Counted from the first letter of the stretch, positions 1 to 6,521 are shown. The stretch is 12,290 nt of DNA from Dehalococcoidales bacterium (GCA_018399795.1 JAGYOC010000313.1:1-12290); one strand, 5' to 3'. Notes: a model not told the origin generated them from the letters alone. Numbers and translations are program-made.

Positions 1-22
1 CATAACAGTTAGGTGTTCCCAT
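1..22 (-). CDS. 5' end of an unidentified protein gene (partial, runs off the window)
   Basis: An ATG at 22-20 is preceded by a near-perfect Shine-Dalgarno sequence (GGAGG, plus-strand positions 29-33) with a 6-nt spacer. Seven codons are readable without a stop (M-G-T-P-N-C-Y) before the window ends. The start lies 41 nt beyond the CCA end of tRNA-Pro on the same strand, so the gene may be read through from the tRNA promoter; I see no convincing separate promoter in the gap. Seven residues are too few to assign a function. The call rests on the ribosome binding site and the open frame only. Confidence 0.5.
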
Positions 23-63
23 AAGTTACCTCCGACAATGACAACCATACATCTTTGGTAATA

Positions 64-140
64 TGGTCGGGGTGAGAGGACTTGAACCTCCGACCTCAGC
101 GTCCCAAACGCTGCGCGCTAGCCGACTGCGCTACACCCCG
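64..140 (-). tRNA. tRNA-Pro (anticodon TGG), CCA encoded
   Basis: The minus strand folds into a full cloverleaf. The acceptor is CGGGGTG paired with CACCCCG, the D stem GCGC/GCGC, the anticodon stem CAGCG/CGCTG with loop TTTGGGA, then a five-base variable loop, and a T arm with loop TTCAAGT and stem GGAGG/CCTCT, whose outermost pair is G-T (a wobble). Loop positions 34-36 read TGG, which decodes proline CCN/CCA codons. The discriminator is A at position 67. The next three bases (66-64) read CCA, so the 3' end is genome-encoded, unlike the tRNA-Arg at 6292-6364. The mature body without CCA is 74 nt (67-140). It lies downstream of the last gene of the por/nuo-like operon and has its own promoter at 152-180. 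Confidence 0.96.
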
Positions 141-151
141 ATACGAGAATA

Positions 152-180
152 AATATAGCAGACCGCTTGCCGGGGTTCAA
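152..180 (-). promoter_or_regulatory. sigma70-like promoter for tRNA-Pro
   Basis: On the minus strand a -35 box TTGAAC (plus positions 175-180) is followed by a 17-bp spacer and a -10 box TATATT (152-157). Both are close to the bacterial consensus. A start about 7 nt past the -10 box (near 145) would give only a few bases of leader before the tRNA at 140. The -35 box lies inside a small inverted repeat (164-183). Confidence 0.7.
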
Positions 181-203
181 GCGCTTGTGCTATCTATCGG
201 GCT

Positions 204-929
204 TCAATCTCTGCAATCAGGGCAGACATCGAAGGCTTCAGGGGCCAGACCGGCTACTCTGGCGATGTAGTCCAGTTGCCTCTCCGGAGCCCAGTACTTG
301 CCGCACTTGCTGCACTTCTTGAGCTTGAATTCCATGGACACGTTGGGCATTTTTATTACCCGTTTGTCACCAACGTCTTCGAAGCTGATGGCCTTGGTGG
401 GGCAGACGTAGGCACAGGAACCGCAGCCAATACATGCCTCGGAGCAATCAAAGAAGGGCGTGGCCATCTGCCTGTCAACACCGCGGTTAACCAGGCTTAT
501 GGCGGAAACTCCCACCACTTCCTCGCATACCCTGGTGCAGAGGGCACACAGGATGCACTTGTGCTTGTCATTATCTGTATTGAAAGCCGGTTTTTCGACA
601 CCGAGCTTATGGGCCATTTCCTGTATTACCTCTGAGTCGGGGCATCGTGCCAGGAGCAGTTCGATCGCGGTGCGGCGGATGTTGCTCAGCCTTGTTGAGT
701 TGACCTTGACCGAAATTCCTTCCGCAACTGGATAGAGGCAGGAAGCGACCACCTTGGTTTTACCTTTCTGTGTCACTTCGACCATACAAAGGCGACAGGC
801 GCCATAGGGAGATACTTCCTCGTGGTAACAAAGGGTAGGAATATAGATACCGTTATTACGGGCTACTTCCAGGATAGTTTTGTCTTCTTCTGCCTGTAGT
901 TCCCGTCCGTCGATTTTCAGTCTTACCAT
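204..929 (-). CDS. NuoG/HoxU-like iron-sulfur subunit of a diaphorase or bifurcating complex
   Basis: This 241-residue protein is probably the electron-distributing Fe-S subunit that partners the NuoE/NuoF-like proteins encoded just upstream. Residues 1-80 form a plant-type [2Fe-2S] domain with Cys34, Cys45, Cys48 and Cys64. A two-cluster ferredoxin region follows, with CxxCxxCxxxC sets at Cys125/128/131/135 and Cys166/169/172/176. The C-terminus carries two CxxC pairs (Cys206/209 and Cys236/239) that look like a zinc ribbon or rubredoxin-like knuckle. The His-Cys [4Fe-4S] motif usual between the [2Fe-2S] domain and the ferredoxin domain of NuoG, HoxU and HydA is absent; residues 85-115 hold a single Cys (Cys96). 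No hydrogenase H-cluster or molybdopterin domain follows. The ATG start has AAAGGTG about 8 nt upstream and lies 13 nt after the nuoF-like stop. The family is confident; the partner enzyme is inferred. Confidence 0.88.
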   Translation of the reverse strand: MVRLKIDGRELQAEEDKTILEVARNNGIYIPTLCYHEEVSPYGACRLCMVEVTQKGKTKVVASCLYPVAEGISVKVNSTRLSNIRRTAIELLLARCPDSEVIQEMAHKLGVEKPAFNTDNDKHKCILCALCTRVCEEVVGVSAISLVNRGVDRQMATPFFDCSEACIGCGSCAYVCPTKAISFEDVGDKRVIKMPNVSMEFKLKKCSKCGKYWAPERQLDYIARVAGLAPEAFDVCPDCRD

Positions 930-942
930 CCCAATAACACCT

Positions 943-2802
943 TTAGCTTACTTTTATGGCACCAAGCTTGCAGACATCGTAGCAGGCCCCGCACTTGATA
1001 CATTTCTCTTGGTCCAGTACCACCGGTTTCTTTTTGCCCGTAGAGGTAATTGCCCCTGTTGGGCAGGCCTTGACGCAGAGCCCGCATCCGGGGCATTTCT
1101 CCTCGATAATCTGATAGGTTATCAGCGCCTTGCAGACACCAGCGGGACATCTCTTCTCTCTGATATGGGCCTCGTACTCGTCGCGGAAATAGCGGATTGT
1201 ACTCAGTACGGGATTGGGTGCTGTCGTGCCTAGAGCACAGAGAGCACCGTCGACAAGAGTTTCAGATAGCCTTTCTAAAAGCTCGATATCGCTTTCTTTT
1301 CCTTTTCCATCACAGATATCGTCCAGTATCTCCCGCATTCTCTTCAGCCCTTCCCGGCAGGGCACGCACTTGCCGCATGACTCTCCTTCCAGGAAGCCGA
1401 TAAAGTACTTGGCGATATCCACCATGCAGTTGTCTTCATCCATTACAATCATGCCACCGGAGCCCATCATGGAGCCAACCTCTGTCAGCTTATCGAAATC
1501 GACTGGTAGATCTATCAAGCTGTCTGGAATAACCCCACCGGAGGGGCCGCCGGTCTGTACCGCCTTGAATTTCTTGCCGCCTGGAATACCGCCGCCGATA
1601 TCGTAAATGATTTCCCGCAGCGTTATCCCCATCGGCACCTCCACCAGACCGGTGTTGTTGACCTTGCCTACAAGGGAGAATATCTTGGTTCCCTTGCTGT
1701 TCTCGGTGCCGGTTTTGGTATACCATTCGGCGCCCTTGTTGATTATCAGGGGTACATTGGCCCAGGTCTCCACGTTATTCAAGGTGGTGGGCTTATCCCA
1801 GAGCCCCTTTACCACCGTGTGAATGTATTTTGCCTTCGGCTCGCCCACTTTTCCTTCCAGGGATGCCATCAATGCCGAAGACTCGCCGCAGACGAAGGCA
1901 CCGCCGCCACGGTTTATCCTTACCTTGAAATTGAAACCGGAGCCCAGGATGTTCTCTCCGAGCAGTCCGTACTCTTCAGCCTGTTCGATAGCCAGCTGTA
2001 TATTCTTCACTGCAAGTGGGTATTCGTGGCGTACGTACACATATCCCTCGTGGCTTCCTATGGCGTATGCTCCAATTATCATACCTTCCAGTATGCTGTG
2101 GGGGTTCCCTTCCAGGAGGCTTCTGTCCATATAGGCCCCCGGGTCTCCTTCATCGGCATTGCAGATGATATAGCGGATGCCGTCGTCTGATGGTGCGTTG
2201 CGGCAGGATTCCCACTTGATACCGGTGGGGAAACCTCCCCCACCGCGTCCTCTCAGGCCCGACTTCTTTATTTCTTCGATTACCGCCTCCGGCTTCGTTT
2301 CGGAAAGGACTTTTCCCAAGGCTGAATAACCGCCTACCGCAAGGTAATCCTCAATAAGGGTGGGGTCAATGTAGCCGTTATTGCCGAAAACAAACCGCTT
2401 CTGCCGGGCATAGAACGGTACTTCATGCTCGTGGATGAGCTTTTTACCGGAACCATCGGTATAGAGGAGTCGGTCAAGGATATTATCCTTGAGAATGGTC
2501 TCTGCTACTATCTCGGGAGCATCGCCGGCCTTGACACGCTGGTAGAATATATCCCTGGGCCGGATAACCACCAGTGGGCCTCTTTCACAGAATCCGTGGC
2601 ATCCGGTGGTTCTGATATCAACCTTTTCCTCCAGCCCCAATCGCTTTACCTCTTCGCGGAAGGCCTCGGTTACCTTTTCGCAACCAAAAGCATGGCAGCC
2701 GGTCCCGCTGCAAATCGTTATGCACGGTTTGTTTTCATCACGCTTGCTTATTATTGATCCCTGTAGTTTTGCCAGTTCCTCAGGAGAGCTTAATCTGTCC
2801 AA
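943..2802 (-). CDS. nuoF: NuoF/HydB/HndC-like NAD(P)- and FMN-binding flavoprotein subunit
   Basis: This soluble diaphorase subunit (619 residues from the chosen start) should bind FMN and NAD(P)H and pass electrons to Fe-S clusters. The domains in order are an N-terminal thioredoxin-like [2Fe-2S] domain (Cys31, Cys36, Cys68, Cys72); the FMN/NAD core with [10 protein letters not shown] near 185-194, [11 protein letters not shown] near 214-224 and GESS near 306-309; an SLBB-like region; the NuoF [4Fe-4S] site (Cys476, Cys479, Cys482, Cys522); and a C-terminal two-cluster ferredoxin (Cys570/573/576/580 and Cys601/604/607/611). Cys459, His546, Cys552 and Cys557 may match the zinc site described in bifurcating HydB. 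Complex I NuoF lacks the terminal Fe-S domains, so HydB/HndC is the better relative. The start is TTG at 2802, with GAGG six bases upstream and the N-terminus usual for the family. An in-frame TTG at 2823 would overlap the previous stop as TTGA but has no ribosome binding site. Confidence 0.93.
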   Translation of the reverse strand: MDRLSSPEELAKLQGSIISKRDENKPCITICSGTGCHAFGCEKVTEAFREEVKRLGLEEKVDIRTTGCHGFCERGPLVVIRPRDIFYQRVKAGDAPEIVAETILKDNILDRLLYTDGSGKKLIHEHEVPFYARQKRFVFGNNGYIDPTLIEDYLAVGGYSALGKVLSETKPEAVIEEIKKSGLRGRGGGGFPTGIKWESCRNAPSDDGIRYIICNADEGDPGAYMDRSLLEGNPHSILEGMIIGAYAIGSHEGYVYVRHEYPLAVKNIQLAIEQAEEYGLLGENILGSGFNFKVRINRGGGAFVCGESSALMASLEGKVGEPKAKYIHTVVKGLWDKPTTLNNVETWANVPLIINKGAEWYTKTGTENSKGTKIFSLVGKVNNTGLVEVPMGITLREIIYDIGGGIPGGKKFKAVQTGGPSGGVIPDSLIDLPVDFDKLTEVGSMMGSGGMIVMDEDNCMVDIAKYFIGFLEGESCGKCVPCREGLKRMREILDDICDGKGKESDIELLERLSETLVDGALCALGTTAPNPVLSTIRYFRDEYEAHIREKRCPAGVCKALITYQIIEEKCPGCGLCVKACPTGAITSTGKKKPVVLDQEKCIKCGACYDVCKLGAIKVS

Positions 2803-2808
2803 TAGCTT

Positions 2809-2812
2809 CCTC
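2809..2812 (-). promoter_or_regulatory. Ribosome binding site that favours the TTG at 2802 for the nuoF-like gene
   Basis: The minus strand reads AGAGGAAGCTATTG, so GAGG sits six bases before the TTG at 2802. No purine-rich motif precedes the earlier in-frame TTG at 2823. This decides the start chosen for the nuoF-like gene, unless coupled re-initiation at the TTGA overlap is used instead. Confidence 0.5.
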
Positions 2813-2819
2813 TTTCTTG

Positions 2820-3290
2820 TCAAGAATATTGTTTTATCATATCTTTGACCTTTTCCGAGCGCATCTGACCGTGATATTCTCCGTCGACGATTACCACCGG
2901 CCCCAGTGCACAGGCTCCGACGCAGTTGACCGTTTCCAGGGTAAAGCCGAGGTCCTCGGTGGTACCGCCACGCTCGACATCAAGTTCACGTTCGATAGCC
3001 TCCAGTACCTTGACCGACCCGCGGACGTGGCAGGCGGTACCCATACAGACATTTATCAGATGGCGGCCTCTGGGCGTCAGCCTCAGGGCCTTGAAAAAGG
3101 TAGCGATACTGTATAGTCTGCTTAAAGGGACATCCATGGTCCTGCTGACCTGCTCCAGGGACTCTCGGGGCAGGTAATTGTACTCTTCCTGGATATCCTG
3201 AAGGATGGATACAAGCATGCTGCTGTCATTCTCGTATCTATCCAGTATCGAGGCTACTTTCTTGTCTATCTTTCCTTCTGCTGTGTGCAC
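2820..3290 (-). CDS. nuoE: NuoE/HndA/HydC-like [2Fe-2S] thioredoxin-fold subunit
   Basis: This 156-residue protein matches the 24-kDa subunit family (NuoE, HndA, HydC), which carries one [2Fe-2S] cluster next to the NuoF flavin site. The helical N-terminus includes the typical segment from about 27 to 70 ([16 protein letters not shown], then [10 protein letters not shown]). The thioredoxin-like domain has cluster ligands Cys82, Cys87, Cys123 and Cys127 in the pattern CMGTAC and CVGAC. The length is normal for the family. The start is GTG at 3290, preceded by AAGGAG with an 8-nt spacer. The first 25 nt overlap the end of porB, which places the gene in the por operon and suggests translational coupling. 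It is followed directly by the nuoF-like gene. Confidence 0.93.
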   Translation of the reverse strand: MHTAEGKIDKKVASILDRYENDSSMLVSILQDIQEEYNYLPRESLEQVSRTMDVPLSRLYSIATFFKALRLTPRGRHLINVCMGTACHVRGSVKVLEAIERELDVERGGTTEDLGFTLETVNCVGACALGPVVIVDGEYHGQMRSEKVKDMIKQYS

Positions 3291-4207
3291 TCTACCCTCT
3301 CCTTGAGCTTGGCGTATTCCTGATTTACCCTTTCCTGAATTTCCTCGACGGTCTTCTCCGAAAGGTGGCGAAACCTGCCCTGCATTTTCAGGTAATCCTG
3401 TACCGGGCGCAATTGCGGTACTTCTATGGTCATTCTGTAATTGCCGTCGACAACTTCGTATAGCGGGAAAATACCCGTTTCCACGGCCATGCGCCCCACC
3501 TTTATGGCCAGGTCAGGGGCACACCTCCAGCCGGTAGGGCAGACTGACAGGATATGTACGTATGCCGGGCCTGGTGTATTTGCTCCCTTTTCCACCTTAT
3601 CCATCAGGTCGAAGGGGTAACTGGGGCAGGCAGTGGCAACGTAGGGAATGTTATGGGCTGCAGCTATGCCGGGCATATCCTTTTTCCAGGTAACCTGCCC
3701 GATGCTCTTCTTACCGGCCGGTGCGGTGGTGGTGGAGGCACCGTAAGGGGTGGCCGAAGACCTCTGTATGCCGGTATTCATATAGGCTTCATTGTCGAGG
3801 CAGATGTAGAGCATGTCGTGCCCTCTCTCCAGTGCGCCGGAAATGGCTCCAAATCCGATGTCGCTGGTGGCACCATCACCTCCCACAGCTACCACATTTA
3901 TCTTCTTTGCCGGGCGCCTGCCTTTTCTCACCATCGCATTGAGGCCGGATTCTATGCCCGAAGCTACGGCAGCTGCGTTCTCAAACAGGGTATGAATCCA
4001 GGGTACGCACCACGAGGTGTGCGGCAACGGGGACGAGACAACTTCCATGCAGCCGGTAGCATTTACCACTATTACGTCTCTTCCCAGCGCCTTCAATGAC
4101 TGCCTTAAAGCCAGGGCTTCGGCACAGCCGACGCAGGCACGGTGACCGGGGGCAAAGTTCTCCTTTTTGGTCACCAACTTGGGAACAAAAACACTGAATT
4201 TCTCCAT
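3266..4207 (-). CDS. porB: Pyruvate/2-oxoacid:ferredoxin oxidoreductase, beta subunit (TPP-binding)
   Basis: This 313-residue subunit binds thiamine pyrophosphate and the proximal [4Fe-4S] cluster of the oxidoreductase that converts pyruvate and CoA to acetyl-CoA, CO2 and reduced ferredoxin, reversibly. The TPP/Mg motif starts at Gly110 (GDGATSDIGFG) and ends near Asn139 and Asn144. The expected cluster ligands are Cys25, Cys28, Cys53 and Cys223, in HRACVGC, ATGC and SVCPTGW contexts. The length is usual for the separate beta subunit of four-subunit POR enzymes. The ATG (4207-4205) overlaps the porA stop by one base (TAATG), with GAGGG just upstream. Sequence alone cannot exclude another 2-oxoacid substrate such as a branched-chain keto acid, but the subunit set favours pyruvate. 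Confidence 0.95.
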   Translation of the reverse strand: MEKFSVFVPKLVTKKENFAPGHRACVGCAEALALRQSLKALGRDVIVVNATGCMEVVSSPLPHTSWCVPWIHTLFENAAAVASGIESGLNAMVRKGRRPAKKINVVAVGGDGATSDIGFGAISGALERGHDMLYICLDNEAYMNTGIQRSSATPYGASTTTAPAGKKSIGQVTWKKDMPGIAAAHNIPYVATACPSYPFDLMDKVEKGANTPGPAYVHILSVCPTGWRCAPDLAIKVGRMAVETGIFPLYEVVDGNYRMTIEVPQLRPVQDYLKMQGRFRHLSEKTVEEIQERVNQEYAKLKERVECTQQKER

Positions 4208-5382
4208 TATTCCCTCACCCCGTACATTTCGAACTCCTGCTCGCTTCCTTCCCGGGCTACTTTCATGCCCCGCTCGATTATCTCTCTGAAGCCCGGGGTT
4301 GATACCACTCTGCCTCCCAGGCCTCCGACAAAGCCGATAACTTTAGGTCTCTTTTCCAGGTCGTAGAGGGCGGACCTGATTTCGGAGCAGACCGGCCCAC
4401 CGGGGCCGCCGAAGGATACCGCCCGGTCGAATACCACCAGTACATCGATGTCCTTGACTGCCTGCCTTATCTCTTCAAAGGGGAAGGGTCGCCACAGCAT
4501 AAGCTGTATCAGGCCGACTTTATGTCCATCCTCACGCATGGCATCGACGGCACTCATAGCGGTCTCGCTGAAGCTTCCCATTGCCAGCAGGATAACCTTT
4601 GCGTTTTCACAGCGGTAACAGTTCAGGGGAGAGTAGTACCTCCCGAAGATGTCGCCGAATTCCTTCCAGGCCTTGAGGATTGTCTTTTTGGAGGATTCAA
4701 GAACCACATTCTGTGCCTTTTTTATCTCCGTGTAGATATCCGGCGGGCCGAAGGCACCCATCGATACCGGATTATCCGGGTCCAGAGTTATGGGGTAATC
4801 GTTATCGGGCAGGAATTCCTCTACCTTATCCTGGTCCTCCAGGTATATTGGCTCGATAACATGGGTCAGTTGAAATCCGTCCAGGTGTATCATAACGGGG
4901 AGCAGCACTCCTCTATCTTCAGCCATACGGAAGCTGCAGAGCACGTTGTCGAAGGCTTCCTGGCCGTTGGCAACGAATATCTGAATCCATCCGGTATCCC
5001 GCACGGACATCACGTCGGAATGGTCGCCCCATATGCTTATGGGTGCCGAGAGAGCACGGTTGGCTACCGCCATTACGATGGGAAAGCGCATTGACGAAGC
5101 AACATAGAGTACCTCGTGCATCAATTCCAGCCCCTGGCTGGCGGTGGCGGTAAATGTCCTGGCTCCAACCGAAGCGGAGCCCAGGCAGCAGCTCATTGCG
5201 GAATGCTCCGATTCCACCGGTATATAGGAAGCGTCCAGCTCTCCACTTGCCACCATCTCGGAAAGGTCTTCCACGATGTGCGTCTGCGGGGTAATCGGAT
5301 AGGCAGCAACAACATCAACATTGGCCAGCTGGGCGGCGATGGCAACGGCTTTGGAAACCTCTATTCCTACCCTCTGTGTCAT
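4207..5382 (-). CDS. porA: Pyruvate/2-oxoacid:ferredoxin oxidoreductase, alpha subunit
   Basis: This 391-residue subunit completes the TPP active site with PorB. The pyrimidine-binding domain I carries AYPITPQT at 27-34, the VESEH motif with Glu58, and TASQGLELMHE at 80-90, all characteristic of PorA. The transketolase C-terminal-like domain II begins near residue 262 (LLAMGSFSETA) and includes the glycine-rich stretch GGPGGP near 325-330. The start chosen is ATG at 5382, which has GGAGG seven bases upstream and shares one base with the porD stop (TGATG). An in-frame GTG at 5385 would add only one residue and has a poorer spacing. The gene is flanked by porD and porB with 1-nt overlaps, which points to coupled translation of equimolar subunits. 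Confidence 0.96.
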   Translation of the reverse strand: MTQRVGIEVSKAVAIAAQLANVDVVAAYPITPQTHIVEDLSEMVASGELDASYIPVESEHSAMSCCLGSASVGARTFTATASQGLELMHEVLYVASSMRFPIVMAVANRALSAPISIWGDHSDVMSVRDTGWIQIFVANGQEAFDNVLCSFRMAEDRGVLLPVMIHLDGFQLTHVIEPIYLEDQDKVEEFLPDNDYPITLDPDNPVSMGAFGPPDIYTEIKKAQNVVLESSKKTILKAWKEFGDIFGRYYSPLNCYRCENAKVILLAMGSFSETAMSAVDAMREDGHKVGLIQLMLWRPFPFEEIRQAVKDIDVLVVFDRAVSFGGPGGPVCSEIRSALYDLEKRPKVIGFVGGLGGRVVSTPGFREIIERGMKVAREGSEQEFEMYGVRE

Positions 5383-5672
5383 CACTCTTCCTCCACCATG
5401 TTAATCGCTTTGGTCCAGCATTCCCGGGCACAGATGCCACAACCCTTGCAGTAATACAGGTCCGCTTCGAAGTATCCCTCTTCCGTCGGATGGATACAAC
5501 CCTCGGGGCAATATATGAAGCAGAGACCGCACTTGATGCATCGCTCGTGATTATAGGTCGGCCGCTGGGTCCTCCAGTCACCGGTCTGGTACTGCATGGC
5601 ACTGCCCGGCTCCGTAATAATGGCCCCGATCTCTATATCACGCCAGGTTGGCTTTTTTTCTGATTCAGTCAA
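5382..5672 (-). CDS. porD: Pyruvate/2-oxoacid:ferredoxin oxidoreductase, delta subunit (2x[4Fe-4S])
   Basis: This 96-residue ferredoxin-like subunit relays electrons from the TPP site and proximal cluster to external ferredoxin. It has the PorD N-terminal signature (GAIITEPGSA near 16-25, then TGDWRTQRP near 30-38). Two CxxCxxCxxxC cluster motifs follow, at Cys45/48/51/55 and Cys75/78/81/85. The start is a TTG at 5672, one base after the porC stop; a G-rich AAGGGGG about 10 nt upstream is a fair ribosome binding site. No ATG or GTG in frame would keep the conserved N-terminus. The stop TGA overlaps the ATG of porA. Confidence 0.94.
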   Translation of the reverse strand: MTESEKKPTWRDIEIGAIITEPGSAMQYQTGDWRTQRPTYNHERCIKCGLCFIYCPEGCIHPTEEGYFEADLYYCKGCGICARECWTKAINMVEEE

Positions 5673-5673
5673 A

Positions 5674-6249
5674 CTACTTTTGCCCCCTTACAGTGGTTTC
5701 CTCATACGCCTTCTTCATGGCATTAATATTCTTATCGGCAAGGCGCCCGAAGCGGTGCTTTAATGGCTCATTCAAAGATTCCATTTTGGCTACCTCCGCA
5801 GCTTTCAGTAGTGCTCCCACCATGGCGGTGTTTACAATGGGCACCCCCAGCATCTCACGGGCGATTCTGGTTGCGTCAACGGTCGCCAGGTTGCATTTGA
5901 AGTCGAAATCACTCTCTATTTCATCGACAGTCTTCGATGTATTGAGCACCATTATCCCGTCATCTTTAAGCCCCGAAGCGATATCTACAACGCGCAGCAG
6001 GTCTGCGGCCAGCACGACCACGATATCGGGTATTTCGATTTCGGCTCTAACCCTTATCGGGTTATCCTTATCTATCCGGACGAAGGCCACTACCGGTGCA
6101 CCCCTTCTCTCCGCACCGAAGGCGGGAAATGCCTGAGCATACTTGCCCTCGTTTATCGCTGCCTGGGCCAGCAACTCAGCAGAGGTAACTGCCCCTTGCC
6201 CACCCCGGCCGTGCCACCTGATCTCAACAAGTCCTGTACTTTTCGTCAC
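5674..6249 (-). CDS. porC: Pyruvate/2-oxoacid:ferredoxin oxidoreductase, gamma subunit
   Basis: This 191-residue gamma subunit (named PorC or PorG) is the CoA-related domain of the enzyme. The N-terminal signature IRWHGRGGQGAVTSAELLA (near 10-28) and the later FPAFGAERRGAPVVAFVRI (near 41-59) are diagnostic. The C-terminal half includes VNTAMVGALLKA, also typical. The start is GTG at 6249 with an excellent AGGAGG seven bases upstream. It is the first protein gene of the operon and begins only 42 nt after the 3' end of tRNA-Arg on the same strand. I see no separate promoter in that gap, so it is probably transcribed from the promoter at 6397-6425, in front of the tRNA. Confidence 0.95.
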   Translation of the reverse strand: MTKSTGLVEIRWHGRGGQGAVTSAELLAQAAINEGKYAQAFPAFGAERRGAPVVAFVRIDKDNPIRVRAEIEIPDIVVVLAADLLRVVDIASGLKDDGIMVLNTSKTVDEIESDFDFKCNLATVDATRIAREMLGVPIVNTAMVGALLKAAEVAKMESLNEPLKHRFGRLADKNINAMKKAYEETTVRGQK

Positions 6250-6291
6250 CGAAAGTCCTCCTGGAAGTTGCCAGTGGGATTGCCTGAAAAG

Positions 6292-6364
6292 CGCCCCCGG
6301 AGCGACTCGAACGCTCGCACCCAGCTCCGGAGGCTGGTGCTCTATCCACCTGAGCTACGGGGGC
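6292..6364 (-). tRNA. tRNA-Arg (anticodon CCG), CCA not encoded
   Basis: The minus strand forms a standard 73-nt cloverleaf. The acceptor is GCCCCCG with CGGGGGC, the D stem GCTC/GAGC, the anticodon stem CCAGC/GCTGG with loop CTCCGGA, then a four-base variable loop, and a T arm GAGCG/CGCTC with loop TTCGAGT. Loop positions 34-36 read CCG, which decodes the arginine codon CGG. The discriminator is G at 6292 and the following bases read CTT, so CCA must be added enzymatically. The gene sits between the V-ATPase operon and the por operon, 42 nt before porC. Confidence 0.96.
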
Positions 6365-6396
6365 ATAAATCCACAACGCATTTAATTCCCTAGGAT

Positions 6397-6425
6397 ATAA
6401 TAGCAGCATTTGGTATTGAATTCAA
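6397..6425 (-). promoter_or_regulatory. sigma70-like promoter upstream of tRNA-Arg and probably the por operon
   Basis: A -35 box TTGAAT (plus positions 6420-6425) and a -10 box TATTAT (6397-6402) are separated by exactly 17 bp. The predicted start near 6390 gives a leader of about 25 nt before the tRNA 5' end. No other good promoter lies between this and porC. A second TATAAT occurs at 6454-6459, without a convincing -35 box. Confidence 0.6.
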
Positions 6426-6431
6426 CCGGCC

Positions 6432-6449
6432 AAAAAGGCTTGACTGCCT
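6432..6449 (-). terminator. Weak candidate terminator after the V-ATPase/DUF61 operon
   Basis: The minus strand has a 4-bp stem (AGGC/GCCT) with a 6-base loop, followed directly by a run of Ts. The stem is short for an intrinsic terminator, but this is the only hairpin-plus-T-run in the 157-nt region between the DUF61-like gene and tRNA-Arg. Confidence 0.25.
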
Positions 6450-6488
6450 GGTTATTATATACTGTCTTACCCTCGACAATGATAATTA

Positions 6489-6500
6489 GTACCATGGTAC
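6489..6500. repeat. 12-bp perfect palindrome GTACCATGGTAC
   Basis: A perfect dyad with no spacer lies 22 nt beyond the stop of the DUF61-like gene and 64 nt upstream of the -35 box of the tRNA-Arg/por promoter. Its lack of a loop makes a terminator role unlikely. It could be a binding site for a dimeric regulator, but a single copy may be chance. Confidence 0.4.
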
Positions 6501-6521
6501 AGTATGCTTGTTAACGATATT

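Noticed and set aside
923..1150. 75-codon minus-strand frame overlapping the 3' end of the nuoF-like gene
   Set aside because: It is a frame-shifted reading of the C-terminal ferredoxin region; the main frame retains all cluster cysteines, so no frameshift or extra gene is needed.
204..3290. NuoE/F/G-like trio as part of respiratory complex I
   Set aside because: No membrane or quinone-site subunits are adjacent, the NuoG-like protein is short and lacks the His-Cys cluster, and the NuoF-like protein has HydB-type extra Fe-S domains.
3554..5094. Long plus-strand open frames opposite porB and porA (3554-4099 and 4522-5094)
   Set aside because: They lie antisense to genes with unmistakable POR motifs, have no ribosome binding site or recognisable domains, and are low-complexity or Cys/Gly-rich in ways expected of shadow frames.
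5648..6136. Plus-strand open frame of 162 codons opposite porC
   Set aside because: Ser/Ala/Ile-rich composition without motifs; fully antisense to a well-supported porC.
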